From contig SKCR01033468.1 of NCBI GenBank assembly GCA_019454045.1, forward strand, positions 151,658 to 215,657: DNA of 64,000 bases, written 5' to 3'. Position numbers and translations under genes: made by a program. The stretch comes from Zanthoxylum bungeanum. Taxonomy: Eukaryota > Streptophyta > Magnoliopsida > Sapindales > Rutaceae. Shown here piece after piece: positions 1-11,737 of the stretch (its first letter is position 1; each line of letters starts with the position of its first letter). The notes beneath the pieces are model-generated. The model was not told where the DNA came from. It did no database searches and was given only the letters and a program-made list of their open reading frames with translations.

Positions 1-37
1 GAGGGCAGTTCCAAAACAAAAGTTCCTACAGCCAAAA
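1..37 (-). pseudogene. Element B pol, continuation beyond element A
   Basis: These 37 bases are the part of copia element B lying on the far side of element A. Read on the minus strand they continue the reading frame that breaks off at 8524, once one copy of the CAAAA duplication (33-37 / 8524-8528) is discounted. The residues fit the segment after the protease active site in copia polyproteins. The rest of B's pol and its 3' LTR lie outside the window to the left. Confidence 0.75.
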
Positions 38-598
38 TGTTGGATAATATGACCCATAGCGTCACTATTTGCACAGATCATTGTGTTGCTGTAGCAATTT
101 AACTATGTAACAAGGAAATTGCACTCTCATCATTTGTGATTAGATCACCATAGATATATAATGAAGAGAGGTCCCTATGATTAGTTCCTGGATTGAGATG
201 ATATGATACAGTATCAGTCCACGAAGGATTAATCATTAAATATCCCTAGCCGTAGTATTATCGAGACTGGACATCGATAATGCGGAATAGGCTAGTATTG
301 CACTTGTGCGTGTTGTGAGGCACAACGGCATAGTTCTCATATATATATAAGTGTTGGAGACTTATGCAAGTGCGATAGGAGGTCGTGTTTTCACCGATGG
401 TACGGGAAACAGCTTCGCTCTGGATAGACCCCTTCGGAATAACATTGGTAATTATGACTATGTGTCTATGGGAGGCCGAAATCAAGGTAGGTGTGTATAG
501 TCTTAACCTGAGACTTGCATCGCTAATACTTACGATAATCGATAAACTTTGGTTTTGGGTGGTGGGGGCCCTGACCAGGTTCTGTGTTCACCACTTCT
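38..598 (+). repeat. 5' LTR of element A, 3' part deleted
   Basis: It matches 6423 to about 6985 of A's own 3' LTR with roughly ten differences, then stops at the shared string ccacttctgg. The remaining 1.5 kb of the LTR is missing and the sequence passes straight into the primer-binding site. Both LTRs are made from one template during retrotransposition, so the deletion happened after insertion. The exact breakpoint is uncertain by a few bases because of the shared tgg. Confidence 0.8.
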
Positions 599-610
599 GG
601 CATCTAGAGC
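598..610 (+). other. Degenerate primer-binding site of element A
   Basis: tggcatctagagc resembles the plant copia primer-binding site tggtatcagagc, complementary to initiator methionine tRNA, with a few changes. It is followed by taaggtt and by leader sequence homologous to the leader of element B. Confidence 0.55.
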
Positions 611-2840
611 TAAGGTTGCAAGCATGAAATTTTAGGGATTTAAAATTTGGGTAAATGTGATTTGAGCATGATTTGAATAAATTGTTTGTTTGAGTATGTT
701 TATAACATGTTTAATTTCATTTTGGTTGGACTAATTTGACGAAAAATGATTTCGAATTATTTTCCCCAAATATAATGCCATGGCCGAATATAATTGGATT
801 TTTGGGATCTTGGATTTTTTGATTTTTATTCATTTGATGAGTTAGAATCGATTAGGTTGACGTTAATTTGAATCGAATTGGATTGGATTTCGAATTGGAC
901 AAAAATCCCCAAAATCTTACCTTGGCCGAATTGGTGTATATGCCCTAATGTCTTGGTAATTTTGATTTTGTGACATTGGATGTGTATGAAATCATTTAGG
1001 ATGGTGATTTGATGTCGATTGTAGGCTCGATTGGATTGAAACCGAATCGGACACAAAATCCCTCTTTTGGCCGAGACCTTTAAGCATGTAAATGGGTTTG
1101 ATTTTTCAATTTGTGTGTTTGACATATGATAATGAATCAAGCATGATTAATTGGACTAATATGGTGTTTTAGAAATGTTGATTTAGTTAATTGATCGTGT
1201 TATGCACTTTAGGTAATTAAGTTGCGGAATTGGATTCATGTAATTTAGTTATTTAGGCTTTAAATTGGATTTGGGCTTCTAATGTTGTAATTGGGCCTAT
1301 TGGGCTTGATTTATCAAGTTTGGTTTAGGCCAAATGGATTGGATCCAATTGGGCCCAAAACCTTAACCATAAAGCCCAAATGCGACTAATGAACCTTTAA
1401 AGTTTAATTGGGCCTAATGGGCCAAGATTGATTTATGGGCTTATGGGGTAAATCCCGGATTGGACTTTGTTATCGGTTTGACCCGAGTTGACCAAAAGTC
1501 CACGCCTTAAGAATCAATCAAAAGCCCATTGGACTTTAATTGAATTGACGTTGGACGTTAATCGGTCTTTGAGACGCGTTATGATTAGATTTGAAATTTA
1601 AATCGTAAAAGGTTTATTAAATAAAAGTGTATATTTAATTTGGAATTGAATAGTGAATTAGTATTAAATGCATGTTAAATTAGATTTAATGATGTAGTTT
1701 AATTTAATTCATGAATTCGTACTTTAAGTACTTATTCGCAAAAACGAGTTTGACTCGAACAAAATCAAATCGTTGTTTAAACATTGGATGATCACTTAAT
1801 TATCAGATTAATTAATTTGATTAGATTGATTGATAGCATGCCTATATGTGTGAATACTTGGTTGTGTTGAATGAATAATGTATATCGGATGGATATTAGA
1901 TGGGTGGGCAATTTTAGAAATTGTTGTAATAAATTCGATTTATTAATTGGACCTGCGTGTCCAGCCTTGTCACCTTTATTCTCTTGTATTCTCTTCTCAC
2001 CTATTCCCCTCTATGTATATGAGGTTTCTTTAGAAGTGTAGTGTAACGGGTAGAAGTAATACTAGTGCTAGCTTGAGTGAGAAAGGGAGAGATTTGATCT
2101 AGGATCAATGTGTAAAGTATCCATCCGCATATCATTATTATTTTATTTCATACTCGCTTTATTATGTATTTAGAATGCATGTCTAAGGGTGTATGATGAT
2201 GAGACCTAATAAAGATAATTAAATTGGTAGCCAATTTGCACGCGAAAAACCCTCGATCTATATTAAGCGATTATCCTTCCATTGAATGATTCTTGTTCAA
2301 GATCTGATTGGCATTGGTTTGTTGGCCAAAGTCAAGACCTTGTCAATTGGATGTATTTGAATCATGAGAGTTTTGTTCCACATCGGTGTCTAGTCCAAGT
2401 TGTGATTTGTTGGCCAAAGTCAAGATCACTTCTTGTCCAAAGACATTGATTACGAAACTTTCCTTGTCAATGGGTCCCGCTTAACTGGAGTCATTAGGTT
2501 TGTTGTGCCAAAGCCAAGGCCTAGATGATTCGGAGGATAAGGTTAGAAAATGTATTAGATACATTGGCATAAGTAATATGTTTAGGAGTTGGATGTCCAC
2601 CTAACCGGATCTGGGAATTGGATTGGATCCAATTGATCTGTGAGATCTACCTGGTTAAGTAGCATACAGCTTGTTGGCCAAAGTCAAGGTTGTATGTTAT
2701 TTGACAGGATCTCAGCCCACTAGGAAACACGGTTTCCCGAGTACTCCACAGAGGGTTAGAGGCTCGACGAAAAATAGTGGGAGGCAAGTATTGAATTTGC
2801 AACATTCGTTCAATTACTCGCCATACGCGCTTAAACAAAT
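611..2840 (+). other. Untranslated leader of element A with CCAAAG repeats
   Basis: A long non-coding leader between the primer-binding site and the former gag. It is the same sequence as the leader of element B in the opposite direction (about 9670-11723). It contains four copies of a motif close to gttggccaaagtcaag, starting at 2321, 2409, 2502 and 2673. Just before its end lies the segment agtgggaggcaagtattg, which also occurs in B. I see no coding capacity in it. Confidence 0.7.
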
Positions 2841-2859
2841 ATCATTCGTCAATATTTTA

Positions 2860-3115
2860 CGTTGTTTTAAAAATATATATATTAGTTGGACTATATACAA
2901 ACTCATTCAATATATAGTTGATTTTATAATTGGATTATAGTAATCAATATAATTGAATTAAAATGATAGTTGATTTTGTAATTAGATTATAGTAATCAAT
3001 ATTAAAATTATAGTTGATTAAATAATTAGATTATTGTAATCATTATAATAAATAGTACCTTATTAAATTGATTAAATAGTTGGACTATTGAAATCAAGAA
3101 AGAATTGGAAAGTTG
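2860..3115. repeat. AT-rich degenerate tandem repeat in element A
   Basis: Three to four imperfect copies of a unit of about 60 bp built around tagttgattttataattgg followed by attatagtaatcaatat. The array lies at the point where element A stops resembling element B, where gag should begin. Confidence 0.5.
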
Positions 3116-5100
3116 AATATTTAAAATATATAATCCTTGGATTAAATGTTTTAAATGATTTAATTTTCAATTGGGAATTAATAATAGGTTAATTTATTTG
3201 ATAAAATAACTTATTATAACTGAGCCCATAATTAAGCAAAAGGTTGAGCATAAAATCTTTGGAAGATTTATGTGATGATGACTTTAGTGCTTAATTAATA
3301 TACTTATAATAAATCTATCTTTAGATTTAAAAGTATTAAAGTTGCAATTAATAAATCTTGGAGAATTAATTGACTATTCTAGTGGAGAAAAGTCAAAGTT
3401 TGCAATTGGGCATATTGCACGAGGTGCATATCGTTTCGATATTCCGAAACCCAAGGCTTGGCCAAAGGTTTGTGAAATATTGAAAAGATAATTGACATAT
3501 CCCAAATTGACTACCATTTGGATATGAAAGACACGAAGGAATTAAAGAAAGGGCGAGGCTCTAACTTTAAAAATATTTGTCAAAGTTATGTTCACAACTA
3601 GTATTGAAATTGGATTTTAAATACTTAGTGTGGTACATAAGATATATATATATTGATGTTCGGAATCCGCTTTGAGCTGGATACTGACTTCAAGCCGAGA
3701 TTATTCTGCGAATCGGAAACGGGACGAAAGTCGCTGTTTCGACCGTAGATACCTAAGTTTAGGAACTACCCTTTGGGTATGTACTTAAATTAGGAACTGT
3801 TATAATGTAACTAGTTTGACTAGAGACATTATCTCTATATCAGCGTTTAATCCGTTGCGGATAAAACCTTTATATTATAGAACACTTAGTGTTTTATTAT
3901 ATAAAGATGATAGTGAGATAAACACATTAGATGTGAATAACAGAATTTATATTTTGAATATAAATAAAATCTCAAACATATAAAATGACAAATAAATAGC
4001 TCAAATTGATTTGATCAATAGAGACTTATTTGTGGCATTGTTGTCTGGGACACAATTAAACAAGACTCGTATATCCACACTTTTGAAGAGTGGGTACTAG
4101 GACTGATTTGACTATTCAAATAAGGTCTGCAAATCTAGTTTATTAGGTTAAATACCTAAAATACTATTTACTTGGTAATAGTAAAAGGGCCACCGATCTG
4201 TTAGCCCTATTCATGGTGAAGTTAGTGGGCCCATATCTAGCTAGGCTAGATGTGAACATGAATATTTCGTGACCTTAACGAATGTGGCATTACGTTATGG
4301 TTATGTGTTTCTTTTGAAGAACACAGATCGGAAACTTTTGAAGTTTCGACACGAAGTAAATTAACAGATCGGCTATAGTATTATTCCGCCACGGTTAGAC
4401 CGTAATGGAAATTACTTAAGCAGTAAGTTTCATACGTAAATGAAAGAGTACGGTATTCTTTCATATGAGGACTCCTTCCGAGACACGTCAGTTAGACGGT
4501 GTGTCCAAACCAAAAACCAAATTTTGTTGGACATGATAAGGTTTATCACGAGTCGCTCTGAGCTACTGTTTCCTTCAATTGGATATGTATTAACAGTGCA
4601 AAAACTTATTTAGAATAAGGTTCCATATAAATCTATTTGACAGATATCATATAGGATATGAACAGGAAAGAAACGAGGTTTCTCATTCCTGATAATTTGG
4701 GTATGCCAGGCATAACGTTTGGATGATACCAAACTATAAGACCCAAATTGGATAAGTGCCAATATAGGTTATCCTAAGGGAAACCTTAAGTATAGTACTT
4801 ATAAATCCCACATGAGAACAATGTAATTGTTGCTCACCATGCGGTTTTCCTGAGAGGAATACCGATATGCAGTGGTCAGTGGGAGGATAGTGATACTCGA
4901 TGAAAATCGGAGTAACACTGTTCAAGGCACGAAATCCTTAATGGAACACAAATAGTTCATCAATGATGAATCTGTACCATTAATCTTCAAATACACAAGA
5001 AACTAGTAAATCGGATAGACTCAGAAAACAACCTAGGGAATGGGTTTCTGATCTCACCTCATAAAGATGTCAATCTTATGAAGGCATACCATCCGACTAC
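3116..5100 (+). other. Decayed internal region of element A, no recognisable frame
   Basis: By position this should hold gag, protease and integrase. All frames are broken by frequent stops and I could not recognise a conserved motif. It may be badly decayed coding sequence or unrelated filler, as in large non-autonomous LTR elements. Confidence 0.4.
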
Positions 5101-5108
5101 GTTTAGAG

Positions 5109-6360
5109 GAAGTGATACGAGATATCGACTCCCCGTTATGGCAAAGTGCCATGAATCCGAAATGGATTTCATGTATAACAACTATTTTGGATACTAGTTG
5201 TTGTACCACAAGGCATTGTGCCTATGGTACATTAAACGTCTTCAAGGAAGACATACATGGAAGGCAACATACCAACGTACAAAGCTAGGCTTTTGACGGA
5301 AAGGTATCGTTATCTACATTGTGTTAATAACGGTTCAACCTTTTACCTATTGCCATGATAAATCCATTTTGAAGATGCTTGATGATAACTGTTTATTTCA
5401 TTTATGAAATGTGTCAGTTATAGATCAAAATCGCTTTCCTGAAAAGGTAACCTTTTGGAGAATGTTTATAACATTCTGACGATTTTGTATAACCGACAAA
5501 CAAGGTTTGCGGGTTATTCGATCCATGTTTGGATCAGTGCAAGCATAAGGTTTTTGGAACTTTCGTTTTGAAATAATCATAATGGTTTATGATTTGACTC
5601 AAAACGAAATAATTCTTGTGTATATAAGGAGGTTAGTGGGAGAGCGCACTGAAAGTGAAATTCCCATAAAGCTATTGTTGAAAGCTTGGCTTTCATAGAT
5701 ATTCTTTCAAAAAAAAAATTCTCCGTAGAATTCTGGGGAGAAACAACCTTTATTCAAGGAATAAAGATCTACTGGGATAGATTTGGAGTTGTTAACACTC
5801 TCTGAGAAATTGTACATTTAAAATGTACATGATAGGGTGTCTCATACGCTTCGAGCATATGGAGTCACAATCGGATCAATCCTAGTGATAGTCACTAAAT
5901 TGAAATTGAGAACATCTGTTAGTATCTTAGAGAACTAAAGATGCTGTCTTAAACTATGGAGAAGGAGAACTTGAAGTGATCACCGCTGCAAGTTTCCAAA
6001 CTATTAAATACTACGGTACTATAAAGTTTGTATAACGGGACAGTGAGTTGGAAATTTTCCAAGTAAGATAACTGTTGCCGAATAAACAATAAATGCGGAT
6101 TATTGCTGCAGTTGAGGCAGCAAAAGAAGCCATTTGGATCGAACATAAATCTAATTAGATTAGATATAGTTCTGTTAGCAGCTGAACTAGGCGTCAGCAC
6201 AGGCTAAGGAATTAAAGGTCTCATCGACGATCCAGATATATACTTCTATATCATCTGATTCGTTCGGATCATACATCGTGGCGATGTGATGATCGTGTAA
6301 ATCGCATCAGACGATAATCAAACAAATCCGCTGACGAAAACCTTTCCTCAGCAATTTGAG
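5109..6360 (+). pseudogene. Copia reverse transcriptase / RNase H remnant of element A
   Basis: Patches of copia pol can be recognised across frame shifts. Around 5121-5156 there is a stretch like the start of the reverse transcriptase domain (DIDSPLWQSAMN). Around 5500-5610 a stretch matches the region around the GLKQA motif, with GLKQ lost. At 6092-6142 there is an RNase H stretch (AAVEAAKEAIW). At 6277-6360 comes the standard copia C-terminus, with RGDV, then NxxPLTK, then QQFE. Order and strand are those of a copia element. There are many stops and indels and the YVDD centre is not visible, so it cannot encode an active enzyme. Confidence 0.65.
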
Positions 6361-6411
6361 CGAACCTTACATAGTTCAAGTGTTGGACACTTGAGTGACT
6401 CGCTACGTGCC

Positions 6412-6422
6412 AAGTGGGAGAT
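6412..6422 (+). other. Polypurine tract of element A
   Basis: aagtgggagat lies directly before the 3' LTR, the standard plus-strand priming site of copia elements. The same string precedes the 3' LTR of element C at 21130-21140. Confidence 0.8.
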
Positions 6423-8523
6423 TGTTGGATAATATGACCCATAGCGTCACTATTTGCACAGATCATTGTGTTGCTGTAGCAAATTAACTATGTAACAAGG
6501 AAATTGCACTCTCATCATTTGTGATTAGATCACCATAGATATATAAATGAAGAGAGGTCCCTATGATTAGTTCCTGGATTGAGATGATATGAGACAGTAT
6601 CAGTCCACGAAGGATTAATCATTAAATATCCCTAGCCGTAGTATTATCGAGACTGGACATCGATAATGCGGAATAGGCTAGTATTGCACTTGTACGCGTT
6701 GTGAGGGCACAACGGCATAGTTCTCATATATATAAGTGTTGGAGACTTATGCAAGTGCGATAGGAGGTCGTGTTTTCACCGATGGTACGGGAAACAGCTT
6801 CGCTCTGGATAGACCCCTTCGGAATCCCATTGGTATTATGACTATGTGTCTATGGGAGGCCGAAATCAAGGTAGGTGTGTATAGTCTTAACCTGAGACTT
6901 GCATCGCTAATACTTACGATAATCGATAAACTTTGGTTTTGGTGGTTGGGGGCCCTGACCAGGTTCTGTGTTCACCACTTCTGGGTTTATCAGAGAGTCG
7001 TAGAGTATTGGGTGTGATGTCGAGACGGAAGTATCACTTCAGTCATATTGGAGATGATGTCACGCAGGATACGGTATTAGTGCTCTTAAGTGATGCGCAT
7101 CCAATCGTGATATTATGACCAGGTCATGAATATCCGATTATAGAGACTAGTTACCAGACATCCGATATGTGTTTCGGACGGGGTAGACACTTATCCAGCC
7201 CCAGCCCTAGCACGTGACTATCCGATACTGGGCCGATATGCACAATACGATTGTATACTACGCTTGATATAGATCTAAATATTCATAAAAGGATATGTCC
7301 GGAGAATTTGGTAGACTTGGTACTTTGCTAGGAGTCGACCTTGTCTCGTAAATCGGTAGAACGTAGTACTTGGTACGTACGTGATTCGGATACTCCGACG
7401 ACCGTATTTATAGCCAACTTATCCGGAGATCTCATGGGTCGCTTCCCGATAATCCACCGATGACGCACAACTCGCACTCTTGAATAATCTGGGATTAATA
7501 GAAGAAAGAGAAAATTAATCTATGATTAATTACGGAGATATTTTATCTAGGATAAAATATCGTCTAGAGAGAGATAACGATTAATTTGGAATTAATCGGT
7601 AAATTAATATATTCGATATATTAAACGAAATTAGATTTCGACGCGGAATTAAAATTAGATTTTAATTCGGGTGAACGAATTAATTTAGAATTAATTCGTT
7701 AGCGACGTGAATAGTGAATTCACTAGGCGTAATCATTTAATTACGACGCGACGGAAAAATCGTTAATTTAGAATTAACGAACCCGAGCCCGAGTGTGATT
7801 GCGAGCGCATTCGTATTTCGAATTCGAATGCGGCATCGCAAGTCGCATCAAGCGTCAAATCAATCAGTCGCATCAAGCGTCAAATCAAAAGTCACTTTGA
7901 GTGATTGATTGATTGATTGATTGATGTGATTGATTGATTGAAAGACATGTGACATGACTTAAAGTAGATGTGACTTGAGTGACATGTGAATAGTTGATGT
8001 GCATAGTGTTTGCCTTTTTGACTTTTGGAATGTAAATTAAAGGCAAATGCATGGGAAATTCTTTTGAATTTCAAACAAAGTATATAAGATATACTTGATA
8101 TGCATTTCACACACATTACACATTTCTTTCTCTCTCATTCTCTCTTATCATCTCACGCCCAAACTGCAACAAGTTACTGGTTTTGAACCAGAAATGGCGT
8201 GGACTTTAGGGAGGCAAAGAGTGGTTTTCATGGTGAGAAATCATGTGCTAGCACACATACGAGTCTTGCGAAGGTGGTAGGGAGGTTCACCCATGAGCCG
8301 GGATCCATCGGACGAAGCTCGGAGCTCCGTTTTCTCAGCTCAAATCTGAAAAACGTGGACAGTGGACTGCCAGCAGTGGGCGTCCTTGGCAATGAGTTTT
8401 TGGGCTTGAATCGTCTCCAAATCGACTCAACCGATCGATGTGAGTATTCTGCTACCTCCGTTGATGTATTCACTCATCTTTTCATGCATTGATTTGATCT
8501 TGGGACCTAATAAAAACTCAACA
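6423..8523 (+). repeat. 3' LTR of element A (2.1 kb)
   Basis: A full-length LTR from TGTTGGATAA to CTCAACA, followed by the CAAAA target duplication. It shares family features with the LTRs at 11738-13663 (minus), 16961-18806 and 44496-46401: the opening gacccatagcgtcac, the cgataatgcgg segment, runs of aattagatt-like repeats and a (gatt)n stretch at 7903-7940. Frames inside it are chance and were not called. Confidence 0.85.
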
Positions 8524-9540
8524 CAAAACAGCAACTGGAGTTCCGTTTCCGACTCGTAGGTCAACCTCCCCTGAAGCCAGCATCCTGCTATTCTGCAGAT
8601 ACTGCAAATCAGTACAAATATGAGCAGCACAACCAGAATCAAAAATCCAATTTTTAAGACTAGAAGTAGTCATATTTATTTCAATAACAAACATACCAGA
8701 GGCTAGAGCCTTGCCTGCCTTGATATCCTCCCTCTGTCCTTTGCCCACTCGGCAGTCACGTTTCCAGTGACCCTTTTTACCGCATTTGAGGCAGACATCT
8801 TGAGACCTGTCCATTGGCTTCCCAGAAGCCTTTGTCAACTTGCCTTTGCCCTTGTTCTTATGTTTTTTCTTCCTCACCCCTCCAGTTGCCTTAAGCCCAG
8901 CCTTTGGCCCCTGAGAGGTCGATGCATAGTGCGCCTCGCGCTTGCCCCCTTTTAGGAGTTCCTTTTCAGACTCCTTCAACATGGACAACAGCTCTCCAAG
9001 AGTGTCATCTGTGTCCATCAACTTGTAGTTGATTATGATTTGTTTCCAAGTATCAGGAAGTGACTGTAAGAGCATGTCTATAGTCAGCTCAGCCTCCAAG
9101 ACTATTCCCAACTTGCCCAACTCATCAATATCGGCGATCATTTGAGTCCCGTGGGCCTCAACTGATGTGCCCTCAGTCATTCAGGTGCGGAAGAGTTTCT
9201 TCACCAACTCATACCTCTCCATCCGCTTATTGGTGCGGTGGAGATCATACAATCTAGCCATCATGTTGTAAGGATCCAAGTCCCTATTCTGGCGACGAAA
9301 GTGTTGAGTCATTGAAGCCAACATAACAGACTGAGCTGTGTCACAATCCTTGCTGTGAGTTTTCCATAACTCCAGCTCAAGTGGCTCAGTGGGTCTAGGC
9401 GGGAGAGGTGTATGTATAGTGTACAGCAGCCTCTCAGCCCCAAGTACTATCTTGAGGTTCATTTCCCAGTCAGCGAAGTTTGTGCCTTTAAAGACATTAT
9501 CACCCATGATGATGTCACGCACATTTCCCTTGCTAGCCAT
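8524..9540 (-). pseudogene. Element B gag and start of protease
   Basis: The minus-strand frame starts with ATG at 9540 and runs through gag to the aspartic protease, where element A is inserted. The N-terminal part has the copia gag pattern (NFADWEMNL near residue 24, then a helical capsid region). A zinc knuckle CLKCGKKGHWKRDC (CX2CX4HX4C) lies downstream of a Lys-rich stretch, and the protease motif DSG is present in WIFDSGCAAHIC. One in-frame TGA at 9181-9183 separates the first 119 residues from the rest; by context it may be a CGA to TGA change. The residues around the insertion point are continued by bases 1-37. It is otherwise well preserved compared with element A. Confidence 0.85.
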
Positions 9541-11723
9541 CTCAACTACGACAGTCTAACTATCTAGTTGACGATAAAATGGGTACAGTCAAACTGTTAC
9601 AAGAAAAAATAACAATGTATTAGTCCAACTAATTTTAAAATAGACGAAATAATTTTGAAAGACGCGTAAGGCAAAGTATCTGAACGAAATTGCAAATTCA
9701 CATACTAGCCTCCCACTATTTTCATCAAGTCTCTAACCCTCTGTTGAGAACTCGGGAAATCCTATTTCCTAGTGGGCTAGGATCCCGTTAAATAACACAC
9801 AACCTTGACTTTGGCCAACAAGCTGTATGCTATTTAACTAGGTAGATCTCACAGATCAATTGGATCCAATCCAATTCCTAGATCCGGTTAGGTGGACATC
9901 CAAGTCCTAAACATATTGCTTATGCCAATGTATCCAATACATTTTCTAACCATATCCTCCGAATCATCTAGGCCTTGGCTTTGGCACAACAAACCTAATG
10001 ATTCCAGTTAAGCGGGACCCATTGACAAGGATAGTTTCGTAATCAATGTCGTTGGACAAGAAGTGATCTTGACTTTGGCCAACAAATCACAACTTGGACA
10101 AGACACCGATGTGGAACAAAACTCTCACGATTCAAGTACATCCTAATTGACAAGGTCTTGACTTTGGCCAACAAACCAATGCCAATTGGATCTTGGACAA
10201 GAATCATTCAATGGAAGGATAATCGCTTAATATAGATTGAGGGATTTTTGCGTAATTGGCAACCAATTTATTATCTTTGTTATGTCTCATCAACATACAC
10301 CCTTAAGCATGCTTCTAAAACATCATAAAGCGCGTAAAGTAAATTAATAGTGATATGCGGATGGATATATAAACAACTTGTTCCTAGAACAAATCATTCC
10401 CTTTCCTCTCCCCGCTAGCACTATTCTACTTCTACCCAATTACATAATACAATAAGAGAAACCTCATTTACATTGAGGGGAATTAGGTGAGAAGAGAATA
10501 CAAAGAGATAAAAGAGATAAGGCTGGACACGCAGGTCCAATTTATAAATTCTAAATTTACAATAATTTCTAAAATTACCCTTTCCCTTCTAATATCCATC
10601 CGATATACACTATTCATACATCACATACATATATATTCAATCAAGACATGCTATACAACCAATCTAATTCAATTAATTAGTCTTTGTTAAAGTGATCATC
10701 CAATGTTCAAACAACGGTTTTTGATTTTGCGCGAGTCCAACTCGTTTGAGAATAAGTACATAAGGTACGAATTCGCGAATTATATCGAACTACTTATTAA
10801 ATCTAATTTAATTCGTATTCAATACTAATTCAATTATTTAATTCCAAATTAAATGTTTACACTTTTAATGTGCTTTAAAGACTTTGATTCTAAATCTAAT
10901 CTAATTGGGTCTCAAAGCCCAACTAACATCCAATGTTCGTTTAATTAAAGTCCGATGGGCTTTCAATTGATTTATTAAGGCTTGGGCTTTGGTCAATGTG
11001 GGTCAAACCCAATTACCAAAACCCAAATAAGGAATCACCCTTAAATGCCACAAAATCAATTTCAAGCCCATAAGGCCCAATTAAACTTTAAAGCCCATTA
11101 TACTATATTTGGACTTAATGGAGTGATTTAGGCCCAAATTGGATCCAATCCTTTTGGCCCAAATCTACTTGGCCCAACCAAGCCCATTATGCCCAAATAT
11201 AATAATACAAGCCCAATTTTACAATTAAGCCCATTAATTAAATTTTAATATTCCAAATTTTAAAATCCAATTAATTAAAGTGTAAATCCATGATTAATAC
11301 ATTAAACCAAATATTTCCAAAACACCAATTTAATTCATTAATCATCACTTGTTCAAAACACATGTCCAACATTTATTTTAACAAAAATCAAGTCCTTTTA
11401 CATGCCCATTAGTATTCGGCCAAGTGAGAGTTTTTGTGTCGATTTGTTTTTCAATCCGATTGAATCACTAATCTACGTCCAGTATACGTTTTAAGTCATC
11501 CAATGATCTTGTACACAAAAAATTCCAACACATCCCATGCATATACATATTCGGCCAAGGCTAAGTTTTTGGGGAAAAATCATCCAATGCATTTTTCTCA
11601 AAATTGATTCCATATAACATCATTTTATATACATGTAAGCATACTCATTCATCAAATTTCACAAGAACATGCTTCAATCAACTTTACCCAAATTTTAACC
11701 TAATGTATTTCATGCTTAAACAT
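9541..11723 (-). other. Untranslated leader of element B
   Basis: A 2.2-kb leader between the primer-binding site and gag, homologous to the leader of element A. It carries the same four CCAAAG-type repeats on the minus strand; on the plus strand they read ttgactttggccaac near 9810, 10070 and 10157, and cttggctttggcacaac near 9974. I see no coding frame. Confidence 0.7.
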
Positions 11724-11736
11724 GGCTCTGATACCA
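11723..11736 (-). other. Primer-binding site of element B
   Basis: On the minus strand this reads tggtatcagagcca, one base after the LTR end. It is the usual plant copia site complementary to initiator methionine tRNA, and it fixes the strand and the 5' LTR of element B. Confidence 0.9.
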
Positions 11737-11737
11737 T

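Larger units (their letters stand above)
38..8523 (+). mobile_element. Copia LTR retrotransposon A, non-autonomous, nested in B
   Basis: An 8.5-kb Ty1/copia-type element on the plus strand. It is flanked by a perfect 5-bp duplication CAAAA (33-37 and 8524-8528), starts with TGTTGG and ends with CAACA. Order: truncated 5' LTR (38 to about 598), degenerate primer-binding site, long leader, heavily decayed pol, polypurine tract, full 3' LTR (6423-8523). No intact gag or pol frame survives. The aligned parts of the two LTRs look about 98% identical by eye, so the insertion is fairly recent even though its coding region is ruined. It sits inside the gag-protease frame of element B, which runs the opposite way. 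Confidence 0.88.

Noticed and set aside
385..627. Open frame repeated at 6736, 12972 (minus) and 44914
   Set aside because: The frame recurs because the LTR recurs; it is short, differs in each copy and is broken in others. It is LTR sequence, not a gene.
7892..8492. Several short frames at the end of A's 3' LTR
   Set aside because: They lie on both strands of LTR sequence with (gatt)n repeats; no conservation with B's LTR frames.
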